Source: Beroe ovata
Taxonomy: Eukaryota; Ctenophora; Nuda; Beroida; Beroidae
NCBI GenBank assembly: GCA_946803715.1
Contig: CAMPET010000258.1
Span: 7,932-71,931, forward strand
Length of the DNA: 64,000 nt
Direction of reading: 5' to 3'
The notes beneath the pieces were generated by a model. It did not search any database, had not been told where the DNA came from, and saw only the letters and a list, made by a program, of their open reading frames with translations. The translations under genes and the position numbers were made by a program. Of this stretch, positions 21,838-34,100 are shown one piece after another. The first letter of the stretch is position 1. Every line of letters begins with the position of its first letter.

Positions 21838-22641
21838 TCAACTTCCCAGGACCTCTGTTGTAAGTGAGTTGGTATTCTCCGGTGCTCTTCCAACTGATGA
21901 TGCATTTTGAGGGGCATGAGGGTATGAAGCATTAGGGTTTGGGGAATTGTGATAAGGGGCATTAGGATAGGGGGCATTTGAGTAGTGGGCATTAGGATAG
22001 GGGCCATTCGGGTATGGAATATTGGGGTTTGGAGTATTAAGATAAGGGGCATTGGGGTATTGAGCAACGGGGTATGGGGCATTTGGGTAGGGAGTATGGG
22101 GGTAGGGCGTATTTGGGTAGGTAGACTGGGGGTACTGGACTGGTGGTTGTGTAGCATAGTTAGCTATCTGTGATTGTGGAGCTATCTGTGGCTGTGCAGG
22201 TACCACAGGTTGTGTTGTAATGACCTGTTGTTGTACCACCACAGCATTGTCCACAGGTTTCTTACATTGTTGTCTCTCCTGCACAAGTGCACAACATGTG
22301 CAACAGCACACTGCACAACAATCTGCACAACAGTTTGGTGCAATGCGGTACTTGCTCTTGATGTTTGATCGGACACAACACATCACACAAGTGTTGACAA
22401 AGGGGATGAGAAACACGCAGCAGCCCCAGAACACGCCACAGCAACCCTCACAGCAGACCCCCGAACTCTCTGCATTGAGACCGAATGTTATGCAAGGGCA
22501 GAAGCATGCGAGGACACATTCTCCACAGTCGTCAAAGCAGCCGCAGAGAGAGTGATCCCAGGTGTTCCATTGGTTGGGCATCTGCACAGCTGCAGTCTGC
22601 ATTGTCGTGGCCATGTGTCTGTGAAGGATGTTGGATTGCAT
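21838..22641 (-). CDS. PLAC8/cornifelin-like Cys-rich protein with Pro-Tyr-Pro-Asn repeats
   Basis: One frame without introns gives 267 aa from the ATG at 22641, or 257 aa from the ATG at 22611 (MATTMQTAAV), which looks equally likely. The PLAC8 domain is clear: WDHSLCGCFDDCGECVLACF then CPCITFGLNAE, followed by a Cys-rich hydrophobic stretch (CCEGCCGVFWGCCVFLIPF), VMCCVRSNIKSKYRI and CCADCCAVCCCTCC. PLAC8 proteins are membrane-associated; some plant and fungal members affect cell size or metal export. The last 120 residues are low complexity: a Gln/Val/Pro part, then about fifteen hexapeptide-like units such as PYPNAP. That tail is typical of an extended, possibly scramblase-like or adaptor-binding region. 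Function here is unknown. Confidence 0.9.
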   Translation of the reverse strand: MQSNILHRHMATTMQTAAVQMPNQWNTWDHSLCGCFDDCGECVLACFCPCITFGLNAESSGVCCEGCCGVFWGCCVFLIPFVNTCVMCCVRSNIKSKYRIAPNCCADCCAVCCCTCCALVQERQQCKKPVDNAVVVQQQVITTQPVVPAQPQIAPQSQIANYATQPPVQYPQSTYPNTPYPHTPYPNAPYPVAQYPNAPYLNTPNPNIPYPNGPYPNAHYSNAPYPNAPYHNSPNPNASYPHAPQNASSVGRAPENTNSLTTEVLGS

Positions 22642-23026
22642 AAGAGAATTGTCAAATTACTAACTACAGTCACACTAGGCAACTGTAGAGTGTAAACAGT
22701 TATTGAAACGGAAACAGATGCGGTGTACTGCAATTAATAGTGATAGATAGAAAGAAATGAGCTACACGCAACCGTTATCACTTATCAGTCATAACCACTA
22801 GTAGGAAGTAGATTTCAGAACGTAGGAATTGGTTCATGTGATAACGTACTGTGCTATCTGGGGAGTGTAAGTTAGAGATGGAAATTTTTCCCAATACACA
22901 AGAACCTACAGTAAACATTTATACCCATTAAACATTTGTCTGTGATTTTTCTATAACATTGAATATAACTCTACACTCAGCTTATTCTATTTTGCAACGT
23001 GAATAATCGATACCTTATCACCAGGC
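22642..23026. promoter_or_regulatory. Probable bidirectional promoter, PLAC8-like (-) and ZNHIT6 (+)
   Basis: Only 385 bases separate two divergent start codons, so both promoters must lie here or in the 5' UTRs. I see no distinct TATA box or repeated site, and the call rests on gene arrangement only. Confidence 0.45.
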
Positions 23027-24016
23027 ATGGCAAATCTCTGTGTCTGCGGGAATGCGAGTAAGTATTGTTGCCCGAGGTGTAAGGTCAAGACATGTAGTCT
23101 GCCCTGTTCAAAGGACCACAAGATCAAATCCAACTGCTCAGGAATCGCAGACAAGACTCAGTTTGTTAAGATGTCAGAGTTTGATAACATCAAGCTGGTA
23201 TCTGATTATAAATTCCTGGAGCAGGTGAAGGAGGATATCGAAAGTTCTCATCGCTATTTAGCTGATCTTACTCAAGAATCTAGCATCGTCATGTTTGGTT
23301 TAAAACGTAGATGCATGGCAAATAATACAGTTTTCAGGGAAATGCCAAGTATGTTTAGTAGGAGAAAACTGAATAAGAGTTACTTCAAAGACAAGACAAT
23401 ATTCTGGACTGTGGAGTTGGTATTTGCGGATTGTGGCGTCAAGATCCTGGCGAATGATGTAGGTGAATCACGTTCAATAGATGATGTTATTCAGAAGTAT
23501 CTTTCTGTCAGCGATTGTCACTCAGAATACAGATTTCTCTCGAATTTCTTCAAGGATAACCTTCCTACAAGTTATTTTATGAAAGCAGTGTGCCAAGAAA
23601 ATGATAAATTTCACAAAATTGATCCTGGATTATGCCTTAGCAAAAATCTGGAATACAAATATGTCACTGAGTTTCCTACGATATACATCACACATCAAGC
23701 CTCTAAGTTTAATATTGTGGAATGTGTCAAATTTGACATTGAAGAAGAGATGACAAGACTTGGAATACTGCCAAAAGGCAAGAGAAGGAAGAGGTGTAAC
23801 AAGCAGTCTCAAAAACGTCAGCGTCTGAAAGAGAATACAACTCACAATAGCCATGATCCAGTCTGTAACAGGAGTACGAATGAATCCCAAACTGTGAATA
23901 GTAATCCATTTAAAGACCAAGTTCTGAAGTTATTTTGCAGTGGTGATGCTGAAGATGACTCAGCAAAAGCTGAGAACATATCAGAAATTGAGGATGGAGA
24001 ACTGGTCGGATGTTAA
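23027..24016 (+). CDS. ZNHIT6: Box C/D snoRNA assembly factor BCD1 (HIT zinc finger)
   Basis: A single-exon frame of 329 aa. BCD1/ZNHIT6 is a nuclear factor needed for box C/D snoRNP assembly. The first 40 residues form a HIT zinc finger with eight ligands: CVCGNASKYCCPRCKVKTCS, LPCSKDHK and SNCSG. The conserved BCD1 core follows, including DYKFLEQVKEDIE, LKRRCMANNT and a domain ending YITHQASKFNIVE. The C-terminus has a basic block (KGKRRKRCNKQSQKRQR) and an acidic end (SEIEDGEL). Length and order fit the family; vertebrate proteins are longer at the N-terminus. It is a different class of gene from its divergent neighbour. Confidence 0.92.
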   Translation: MANLCVCGNASKYCCPRCKVKTCSLPCSKDHKIKSNCSGIADKTQFVKMSEFDNIKLVSDYKFLEQVKEDIESSHRYLADLTQESSIVMFGLKRRCMANNTVFREMPSMFSRRKLNKSYFKDKTIFWTVELVFADCGVKILANDVGESRSIDDVIQKYLSVSDCHSEYRFLSNFFKDNLPTSYFMKAVCQENDKFHKIDPGLCLSKNLEYKYVTEFPTIYITHQASKFNIVECVKFDIEEEMTRLGILPKGKRRKRCNKQSQKRQRLKENTTHNSHDPVCNRSTNESQTVNSNPFKDQVLKLFCSGDAEDDSAKAENISEIEDGELVGC

Positions 24017-24861
24017 TATGGTTTGTTTGAGCAAATCATGATTGTATATGTGACACTGCTGAATCATGTTGTTATGACTTCTATGACTCCTATGATTGTA
24101 AGTTTTATTCAGAACTATCGACATTGCCATGTTTTCCATTGAAGTCTTACTCAACCTCATCCATTACCCACATTTCTTTATTTCTGTTTTTCTACTGTAT
24201 TTCATACTGCCAGTTCCCCACCGGACTTTGTGTTAATGAAATATCAACCACTCCCCATTCGTATAGGTCATGTCAGCTGAAGATGGAACTCGAGAGCCTG
24301 GCCAATACGAGGAATCAGTTCACTCAACAGGTTTGGCAACTGCTTTTATCGACGTAGTATCGTTCAACTACAGAATACATTTGCCTATTTGTATTTGAGT
24401 AATATAATCCCCCCCCCTTTGGTTTTTCTTATAATCATACAGTGAGGACATCCCAGAATTGAAAAGGCACTTTCCGGAGTACGCTCTCAAGCTTCATGAA
24501 ATCTCGGATATAATACGACGTCGGGAATTGCAGTTTTCGTGTGGCCAATCAGTCGGTCACACAAAAATAATGAGTATCTGTAGGACGCGAAGACACGCAT
24601 CCGTAGCGATGGAAGGTCTTCATCGTAGTTTTTGACGCGCGTGGCGTACGCGCGCAGTGAGTTTGCTGCACATTTTCATTTTGGCGGATACGTACATCTG
24701 ATTCAACGATGTATTATATCTCGAAATAGAGGAGTGTTTCACAAGTCAGACTTGCTCATAGGAAAACACCAGTGTTATCTGAAAGATTTGGAAATGTGTA
24801 TGGAGATTACACAATACGGTTTGAATGATCGAGACAAATAAAAACTTTTAAAAGTAATAAT
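24017..24861. other. Intergenic between convergent genes
   Basis: ZNHIT6 and the UNC-93-like gene converge here. An ATG at 24270 opens a short frame (MSAEDGTREPGQYEE), and a frame after a possible acceptor at about 24443 reads EDIPELKRHFPEYALKLHE. I could not join the two in phase, so no gene is called. Short CG runs lie near 24637-24655. Confidence 0.5.
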
Positions 24862-26475
24862 TCACAGCTGGAGTAAATATCTTCTGAGACCGATAGCGTA
24901 ACCTAACCCCGTTAGAACTGTCAATGTCAGTAATAGTATCAGATAAACATGCAGATTAATAAACCCTGCCAAACAAAACATAACCCCGTTCCCCACACAA
25001 AATGTCACGTTTAGGAAACTGTATGATGTCGCTGAATCGCCGTCAAACATCAGCGCAGCCACGGAAAACCCCAGAATATTGAACCCTGTATCGGTTAGGG
25101 AGAAGAGAGTGGCTATAATAACCACGTGATAGGATTCTGGGGTTATGTAGGGTACCCCTGTCGGTTGCAGACTGATGTTAGCATCATACGGGAACACCAG
25201 ATATGACAATGTACAGGATATTATACCCAGTACTACCATCACGCCCACACACACAAAGTTGTCTGTTACATCGCGGAGTTTCTTGAAGGCGAATGATCCG
25301 AACAGAGTTGAGAAGCCTATCACCAATCCCGCCAAATTTATCACTGATCTGTTCTCGAACGTCGTTCCGATTGAAACTGGCAGAGCTTTCAAATTAAAAC
25401 CCCAAAGTGTTCCCGAGAAAAACTGATAGATCACGATAATCCATATTGATCGTCGTTTCCCAAGTGCTATGATTTTGCCGGCTATTCTGAGGAATTTCTC
25501 CTTGAATTTCACAGTCTCTTCCTCCGCCTCTTTGTGAGACGATGCATCATCGGATCCTACGGGAGTTATGGTGTTGTCAAGGGGAATACTCCCATTTGCT
25601 ATCTCCGGATCAGCTTTATTCCCATGAATCTCAGTCTCACTGTACTCCTCCAGAGAGAAAACTTTGTGTAGAACTGCTGCCAGTACCATGGCAACAAGAC
25701 TCAGGCCAACCAGCGCTCCGTACACTGAAATACGTACCAACGTCGTAATAGACTTCAGATTCTGAATGTAGAAGAAGTTGATCATGTTGTTTATGATGTT
25801 GAATATTGAAACAGCGGCCCAGAAAATGCTCATGTTCCGCTGTAAGTCCTCCAGTCGCGAATTATCCGCTATTGATTTGAGCGCAAGTATGAACAGTGTT
25901 GCTCCCCCTGCCCCCGCTAATACAGACCCGGCGTAGATCACATACTCGTTGAGAACGAACATCGCAGCGTACAGCATAACGTAGGAAGTGAGGGCGAAAA
26001 AGTAGATGGAAACTCTCCCGAAGCACCGTGACAGAAAGGGGAACGCAACAGAGCCGATGGCCGATGCCCCGTAATAAACCCCTCCACTGATGTATCCCAC
26101 CGTTTGTCCCAGGTCCGAACTGTCGGTTATTGCCACGTTCTGCAGAGATGTCGCCAGGAAGAACGAGCCCATGGACAGACACACGATCAAACTCGTCATG
26201 ATCATCACTGTTTCCTTCTTCGTGAGCTTACAACAGCAACACGACCGTGTGATCTCTTCCCGCTCCGCTTCCCGCCGTGCTGCTTCCTCCCTCTCCCGTC
26301 GCAATGCTTCCTGCCTCATCCGGGTCAGGTAGAAGTTGCCCTCCGTGACCTCGCTCCCCAGTTTCAGGAGCTCCTCCGGGGAGGTTACCGTGCCACGGCG
26401 ACGCTGCTGCTTCTTGGCAGTGTCGGCGCTGGGTGGAGGTCGGAATGGGATACTGTGTCTCTGGAAATACGACAT
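24862..26475 (-). CDS. UNC-93-like membrane protein (MFS fold)
   Basis: A single-exon frame of 537 aa. UNC-93 family proteins are multi-pass membrane proteins; the nematode member regulates a potassium channel and vertebrate UNC93B1 traffics Toll-like receptors. The cytosolic N-terminus is basic and coiled (RMRQEALRREREEAARREAE) and is followed by a Cys cluster (SCCCCK). About eleven or twelve hydrophobic spans follow. They include SLIVCLSMGSFFLATSLQN, where LATSLQN is the usual family position after TM1. Further spans are GGVYYGASAIGSVAFPFLS, AGSVLAGAGGATLF and, after a charged loop (about 285-330), IWIIVIYQFFSGTLWGF and DTGFNILGFSVAALMF. The loop holds the acidic and Ser-rich stretch between TM6 and TM7. 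No defects were seen. The exact subfamily is not determined. Confidence 0.92.
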   Translation of the reverse strand: MSYFQRHSIPFRPPPSADTAKKQQRRRGTVTSPEELLKLGSEVTEGNFYLTRMRQEALRREREEAARREAEREEITRSCCCCKLTKKETVMIMTSLIVCLSMGSFFLATSLQNVAITDSSDLGQTVGYISGGVYYGASAIGSVAFPFLSRCFGRVSIYFFALTSYVMLYAAMFVLNEYVIYAGSVLAGAGGATLFILALKSIADNSRLEDLQRNMSIFWAAVSIFNIINNMINFFYIQNLKSITTLVRISVYGALVGLSLVAMVLAAVLHKVFSLEEYSETEIHGNKADPEIANGSIPLDNTITPVGSDDASSHKEAEEETVKFKEKFLRIAGKIIALGKRRSIWIIVIYQFFSGTLWGFNLKALPVSIGTTFENRSVINLAGLVIGFSTLFGSFAFKKLRDVTDNFVCVGVMVVLGIISCTLSYLVFPYDANISLQPTGVPYITPESYHVVIIATLFSLTDTGFNILGFSVAALMFDGDSATSYSFLNVTFCVGNGVMFCLAGFINLHVYLILLLTLTVLTGLGYAIGLRRYLLQL

Positions 26476-28476
26476 ATCTGAGGGGGAATTGGTAGGAGTG
26501 CATGCTTCTATAGGGCAATGTGCGCGATACGCTGCGGCTTATGTTTATGATATGCGGCCATAATATTAGCTTCCTGCGGCTAAGAGGCGGCAGGATGGAA
26601 CTTAAGTGCAGAAGTGACTCTCGCACAGAATGGGTGATCAAGAAATTGGCAGGATATTTAGAGCACTCTTAAATAACTGCACCATAATGTCGGGGAAGTA
26701 GTTATGAAATGGTGTCATGAAAAACGATTAAGTAAAAAAAGGAAATTTTCAGTAAAAGGAAATTAGCAGCGCATTTATGAAATGAGCGAGACTGAAATAT
26801 CGCGCCCTGCTCAGTGCTCTTCGCAGGGAGGACAATATGTCTCTCATGAAACACAATAGCTACTCCAAAAACAATATATTACGACTCTCTCGATGATACG
26901 TAGCCCTTCAGCTAATAATATTACAAGATAAGGTTCGGCATCGTTACGGTCGCATTACCGTGTCACATAGTGTGACTTGATTCATTTGCAATCCCCGAGA
27001 CATCGTTGTCAAGCGGAGATTACCCATCATGTGGCAATGTCAAATTTTGATTAGGGATTGTCGATAAGTTACAACTTCTTGATGTGGTTCTAATGCGATT
27101 TCCCAATCTCTCTCCATCATAGGGTGATTTGATAGGGGTACTCCAAAAGTCAATTAGAGTGCCATCCGAATTTTCACAGCTCAATAGGCACAAGTCTCCC
27201 TGACTGAGCTGTCGTTGAATTAAGCACTATTATCAATAGATTCATCTGCCCAGATCGTGATGACATTTTATGAAATCTAAATGATATAACTCAGACATCG
27301 GATTTTAAAATGACTTATCTCGAGAGATGTTGGGACAAGAAGGGGGCTTAGTCACCTGATAGGCGTGCTTTATGTAAGAGATTCATGATACGACTCAAGC
27401 GATATTGAAACAAAATGTCAAGAACAGTCCAGTGGATGTTAATGAAAACACCTGGTTCACAAGTGCAAAGTGCCAAAAATGAAATGAAATATTCTGCCTT
27501 GCCGAGACTATACTGAGTGGGAAGCACTGTGCCACGGAGCACGGTTGTTGGACATGTTAGCGAACAGTTGTGAAACTCCTGACAGCATTTAATGTGACAG
27601 ACAGCAGAAGAGGACTACAGTTTCGAGACGTTCACTATTCAGGATTTGTAAGGTGGTATGTACTTCCTCATGATTAGAATTATAATGAGCGACAAAGATG
27701 GACCAAGATACAGAATGAAATTAAGACGGGGTCAGTTGTCACAGTCTCGAGTGTTGATAAAACGCGGCAAACGAATAAATGACCAGCTCAGTTAGCGGAT
27801 GGTTTTGATAGCACTATAGCCCAAGTAGCCTCTCTTTCACTGTTTCTCTGAACCGCGGTTAGACGATCCTTGAACCGCCTAGGGTATGAGAGCACGCACT
27901 AATGATGCTATGCTTTTAATCCAAATTAAATCAAATCACTTTGTCGGGTGTTTTCGCACCAATTGTACTTAATTTATGCTCAATAGACCTAAGATCACTC
28001 TGGTCGATAGGTAGTATGAATAATCAAAGTGAGGTGTCATCAATAGCAAATCATTGGCAATGTGACAAAAGCAAGACATGTGATTGAAAGGGTTGCGACT
28101 CAAACATCACTATAATAAGCCCTTTCTACCATTTCTACCCAATCCTCATCGAAACAGATAGCTAGTCGGGTTGTGATCATTGAGGTGGTGTAAATACCTA
28201 CATTGCCATGGGTCAGTGATTCAGTGGCGTCATGAGTCATCGTAGTCCTATATGAGTACCAGACTTACTTTCGGGAACAGGTATATTCACCTCTGACTAG
28301 GCACAAAACGATAGACAGTGGAGATATTTTCTGCTATGAAAGATAGGTACATATTTGTTTCCCATTTTGATCAAATTACATCCATTACCAATGACCGTAA
28401 CCCAGGAGTTGCGGACTGACCAGACTATAATTGTTACCAAGGACGTGTTACTCTATAACTTGGAGTCTCTGGCTAG

Positions 28477-28689
28477 GTATCATATGATTGTGTGTTATAT
28501 ACCTATGGTAACAATTATTGTTTCAAAAAAGGGAAACATTTCATCAGGACTGATATCTGCCCGCCCACCTATTCTGACGTTGGGCATTGTGCAAATCCTT
28601 GGAAGAATGAGATGTCTCATCTTGATACTGGTATTCAGTACACAGTACATACACCCTCTGGGCGGGTTTTCATGTATTACGACAAATAA
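28477..28689 (+). CDS. Possible isolated 3' exon, Cys-containing, unknown
   Basis: After the candidate acceptor ctctggctag an open frame of 70 residues runs to TAA. Segments read YDCVLYTYGNNYCFKKG, TDICPPTYSDVGHC and TPSGRVFMYYDK. The Cys, Tyr and Gly content looks like an extracellular domain rather than random sequence. No partner exon was fixed upstream, and the opposite strand is also open over much of it. Confidence 0.25.
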   Translation, partial: VSYDCVLYTYGNNYCFKKGKHFIRTDICPPTYSDVGHCANPWKNEMSHLDTGIQYTVHTPSGRVFMYYDK

Positions 28690-29560
28690 TGTATGGGTTT
28701 CGTTAAAGATGCAAACTGTGAGCAACCTAAACTCAAACCAGCCTAGTATTTGAAATATTTTAAAACGTATGAACTAAGATGAAAAACTTTACCACCAGCA
28801 AGTAAGCAGATATTGTGGTGTTGATATGATGCCCGCTTACAATGATATTGATATGGCGTTGTTTCAAACACTCACGTATAAAAACTCCTTTGTTCTCTTG
28901 ACGTGTAAATATTCGGTGAATAGACAAAAGAATGGTTTGGTCTCAACCAATGGGTGCCGCCTTACTCACATCCAATCCAAAGTCTTGTCTATAAAGGTGT
29001 ATGGGTATACTGCACACATAGCAAAATACTGGATATCGATTTTCTGATCCAAGGATTGACACAAGAGAAGGAAGAATCTAAACTGTGAATCATCAGCGGT
29101 TACTCTACAGATGTAAGACCCTCTCCGGTCAACTGCGATTTGGATCTCAGTATCAGCAGGTGGCAAGAGAGAATGAAGGGGTTTCGGCCCACCGTACCCC
29201 TTGCAGCTTACAAATGCAAGGCTGGGCCACCCACAACTCAGGAATTCTGAGCTTCACAGTTTAGAGGGACGGGGGGATTGCCATAACCAAAACTAAGTAT
29301 AGAACAAAAACATGTGATACCAGCAATGTAATTGTACATCTCCCTAACCAATCTCCACTCGTTACCCCCTGTAAACTCCGTCCTATCTCCCTGCTATATA
29401 CGGGCACTGTGTGGTGTAATACTGTAATGGTTCATTACCACATCAAGAGCAGACGAAACTGATGAGTGTTACAAAATATATCGCTGATAAATATCAGAAT
29501 TTTGCATCTCATGTAACAATTCTCTACAAATAGAAATTTTTGAGGAGGGGGAATAAGTGA

Positions 29561-29633
29561 GGTTGTGTGTGTGTGTTTGTGCGTGTGTGTGTGTGCGTGT
29601 GTGTGTGTGCGTGTGTGTCTGTGTCTGTGTCTG
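29561..29633. repeat. (TG)n microsatellite
   Basis: TG repeats interrupted by TTTG, GCG and CTG units lie in the gene-poor region. Confidence 0.95.
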
Positions 29634-31017
29634 TGAATGAGAGGACCAGGGTGTGATCTCGATTTGAAAGAGTTTTTCTCCAGTCATGAAAGAGGTCATA
29701 TCATCAAATTGACTAAAACTGGGATTAGATAATCTGTCTTTTAAAAAACACTGATCATTTGCTGATCAAGGCTGTCAAGGAATGGTGTCAGAGTGTATGT
29801 TTTGATGTACAATTTTATACAAACTGCAATTTCAAAGCTACGTAACTGCATTTCTCGAAATTCAAACTAATTAAATATTTGTGAGCGAAGCTTTACTCCT
29901 AGTAAATGCTCGAATTTTGGGAATTGGCGTCAGGTAATTAATAAATGTCAAAAGTTTTTCTTGCATTTTTCAAGAAGGTTTAAAGGCAAAAGAAAACAAC
30001 TCAAAAGTTGATACTATCATTCTGTAGATGCACTGACTGGAATATAAACATAAATTTCACTTCTAGCAACCGAGGATACCACTAGAATTATCTTCATCCA
30101 CGCATATATATACTGTATTGCACGTGATACCATGGTAACACGTGACGCGCCATAGTAACACCTAGCTTATAGCTACACGTGGCAGATGCCAGATGTTACT
30201 GTATCTAGACCGTGTAAATCTCTCCGACAATTAATTACGAGAGAGTTTGTCTCCGTCAGGAACGTCGCGTATAACCACAATATGACGTTATGTTACCAGC
30301 AGCAATCCCATATGTAACTCACTTTAAGATAGCTCGAGTATGAAATGTCTGAGTAAACTCGACAACTATGTCATTGCTCATTAGCCTGTCAAGTGGCGTG
30401 TCCAGGTCAAATATCAGGTTTTATAGTGTATCTACTGTCAAGGGTCGGTGAGGACTTTGTTATTATTGATGGGTGATGGATCATGGAATATGCATGTGAT
30501 GTGTCATTCGTCCTTACGAACAATCCCCATTTCAACACCGGATTCTAGCTATATCGATGACGTTTTGAGCTGAAAACAGAATAATGAAAAAGGGCCTCTT
30601 CCTAAGACTCAATCATTAGTTATTACCATCAACGACAAAAGTTTGTCTCACCTGTTGGAAAGAGATGGGAACAACGCGTTCCATAACGCGTGAGATATTG
30701 CACATGAACAGTTATAGTGAACTAGCTATTGTGGGTGTAAACCAGCTACTATACATCGATGGAGTTCCAAAGGACAACCGACAAAGTTTTAACTACTCCC
30801 GAGTTTTGGAGAATTTCAGCTTATTGAACCATCAAAATGGCTCGATGTATTGTCATGGAGCAATAACGATAATGTCTATTTTAGTCACCATTCTGTCCAG
30901 GAAGCAGTTTAGCCAGGGAAGCTGTAAAACTACAGTTACATCAGAATAAGATCCTGAGATCTGTAATTGATCACCTGTCACCACACCTTCCCTAAATTAT
31001 AACATTAAAACATCCTC

Positions 31018-31105
31018 GCCCTACTGATTATGTCTCCACCCTACTTATTATGTCTCCACCCTACTGATTATGCCTCCAGCCTACTGATTATACTTCCACT
31101 CTACT
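31018..31105. repeat. 20-base tandem repeat before GBE1 exon
   Basis: About four to five copies of ctactgattatgtctccac-like sequence end just before the acceptor of the first recognised GBE1 exon. Confidence 0.75.
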
Positions 31106-31121
31106 GATACTCTTGTTTCAG

Positions 31122-34100
31122 ATAGTTTATCGCGGATTTCACCCCCTAACCTCTCCGCTCTGATGAAGCTGGACCCCTATTTGGAGCCCTTCAAGGATCG
31201 TCTAACGGGGCTCTACACAAAGTTACGAGATACAAAGCAACGGATTCAGCAAATGTCCCCTTCGCTTGCAGAGGTACGAGCAGCAAGTACAAGATTTTCA
31301 CATACTTTTATAGTTGAAGCTTTGAAATAAAGAATAGCAGTAACAAAAGAAACACTGTGTTAGGGGTGGATTGTATTGTTTGAGCGATGTAGAAGATGCT
31401 TATCTACACAACTAATATGCTTCAAGGAAAGATTCCCGGTCTAGAATAATTCACAGTATAGATTTGATCGGATTTGGACCGAAGAGTAGCGTTCCTAATT
31501 TTCGGTTTCCATAAACGCTATACGGCCAGGAAAGTTGGATCTAGCCGAAGGTGAAATGATCCATGGCCTCTAAAAAATGGGAGTCATGCACAAGGATACG
31601 AGCATAGGTATGAAAACTCGTACCTAAGTCACGATCAATTCAACTATTCAAACAGCAGGAGCACTCTATTGGCTGGTATTTGGTGTCATGTGAGGTTAAG
31701 ATTCACAATATAATAGTTTGCGAATTAAACGTGGAGGCATATAGATTGTACTATAGACTATAGTACTTGTGTTGAGGTATGAAGATTGGAACACGCCTAC
31801 GTGGGAATCTTGTCGCATAACGCGCTCCTCACTAAATGGTTACACTAATGGTTGCACTCAGTGAATGGTGAATGGTGATCGTTCAATCCTGTTCGGTGTG
31901 ATATTCTACTCAAATCTTTCACTGATATATGAAATCAAATCGAGCGCAGTGAATGCTAAGTCAAGCTCTATAAATAGGTTATCATAGATCAAATACAATG
32001 AATAATCGACCTCTAATAACATGTAAAAAAATAAATAGTCGGAGATCCTAATTCGTAACTGAAATACAAGAGATGTTAAGTGGAATTTCTAAAATCCAGT
32101 TAGAGCTCAAAGTGTGGAAATTATGAGTCCGTGCAGTCCTATCGGGTATTAGATAAGGGAGAATGAATCTTGCGTTTTGTTGGCATCGGAAATACTAAAT
32201 TATCGAATTATGAACGTATTTTGGACTACGAAGGTTGTAATCGTGTAAAATTTCGACGAGGAATTCTCTCCGCTCCAGTGGTCACTGGCCACCGATTTTA
32301 TGCTAATTCCCAGAATTATGTGTTCATCTTCATAAGCCAAAACTTTTAAATCTATGAAATTTGTAAAGTATCCATACCATACACGAAGCATTTCAGTCGT
32401 GAAATTTTGACATGCGTCACTCCCACTGATTCAGAAATCAAATTTGTCTCTCGCAATAATGAATAACCTGTATAGATGTCGGAGTTATAATTCATGTATG
32501 TGATATTTCCCTCTTTTTCGAGATAATTCCACGGATCATTTCAGTTCGCATCCTCCTACAAAGCATACGGAATACGGCAGCTGTCTGACCGCTCTGTACT
32601 GTGTAGAGAATGGGCACCTAACCTCCAGGAGATGTACCTTGCGGGAGATTTCAACATATGGGATACCCGTGAGTTTGCGTTCGAGAGAAGGGATTACGGG
32701 TTGTGGGAACTGAGGATTCCCCCAGATCCCACGTCGGGGGAGTGCCCCATTCCTCCTGGGTCTGATCTGCGGTATTTCTGTGTGGACAGCTCGGGTGAGG
32801 TATTCGACCGGATCAGTCCGTGGGCACGGTACGTCACCCAGGGTGACAGGGTGTATTTTAACGAGGTGTTCGGCACGTCCCACTACGAGTGGTGTACCCC
32901 CTCCCTCTTAAATCGGCCGTCGCCTCGGGCTCTCCTCATATACGAGGCACACGTTGGTATATGCTCACCTGAGCCAAGGATAGCATCGTATGTGGAGTTC
33001 GCAGACACGGTGATTCCCCGTGTCGCGAAGTTAGGGTACAACGCAATCCAGCTCATGGCAGTCATGGAACATGCGTACTATGCCAGTTTTGGGTACCAGG
33101 TGACGTCATTCTACGGGGCATCCAGCAGATTCGGGCACCCTGACACTCTGAAGTACCTCATTGACACTGCTCACTCGAACGGCATCTTGGTGTTACTAGA
33201 CGTTGTGCACAGCCACGCATCAACCAATACCAAGGACGGTTTGAACTCGTTCGACGGCTCTGATTCTCACTACTTTCTCGGTGGACTGGCCGGAACCCAC
33301 GATCTCTGGAAGTCTCGGCTATTCGACTACGAGAACCCTGAAACAATCCGATTCCTCCTCTCCAACTTGGAGTACTGGATAACGGAGTTCAGATTCGACG
33401 GTTTCCGGTTTGACGGTGTGACATCCATGCTGTACAACCACCATGGGATAGGCCACACATTCACAGGGGAGTATAGTGGTTACTATGGCGACCTCAATGA
33501 TGCTGCTGTGGTTTACCTGATGTTAGCTAACGAATACCTGCACTCCAAGTACCCTCACATCACAACCATAGCTGAGGATGTGTCGGGTCTCCCAGCTCTA
33601 TGTCGACCAGTCAGTGAGGGAGGGGTCGGGTTTGACTACCGGCTAGCCATGTCGACCCCAGACATGTGGATCAAGCTACTGAAGGAGACCACAACTGACA
33701 GGGAATGGGACATGGGTAACATCGTGTATAACCTCACAAACAGGCGGAGTGGAGAGAAGAGTATAGCGTATGTGGAGAGTCACGACCAGGCACTAGTCGG
33801 GGACAAGAGCATAGCGTTCTGGCTCATGGATCACGAGATGTACACGCACATGTCAGTGCTATCGGAGCGGACTCCATGCATTGATCGGGGACTATCCCTC
33901 CACAAGATGCTGAGACTTCTCACATTCGGTCTGGGCGGTGAGGGTATTCTCACTTTCATGGGCAATGAGTTCGGACACCCAGAGTGGCTGGACTTCCCTC
34001 GTGAGGGAAATGGTGAGAGTTACCACTACGCCCGGCGACAGTACAATCTGGCTGATGATGATCAACTCAGGTACAAGTTCCTGGACAGGTTTGATCGAGC

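Larger units (their letters stand above)
26476..31121. other. Long stretch without a firm gene
   Basis: This 4.6-kb region separates the divergent UNC-93-like and GBE1 genes. It holds the promoter region of UNC-93-like, a possible exon at 28477-28689 (+), a possible minus-strand exon near 28965-29130, a (TG)n tract at about 29561-29633 and a 20-base tandem repeat at 31018-31105. It probably also contains the first exon of GBE1, which I could not place. No transposase or reverse transcriptase signature was found. Confidence 0.5.

Noticed and set aside
24270-24635. Possible two-exon gene (MSAEDGTREPG... and EDIPELKRHF...)
   Set aside because: The only good donor and acceptor give a frameshift to a stop; phases do not match.
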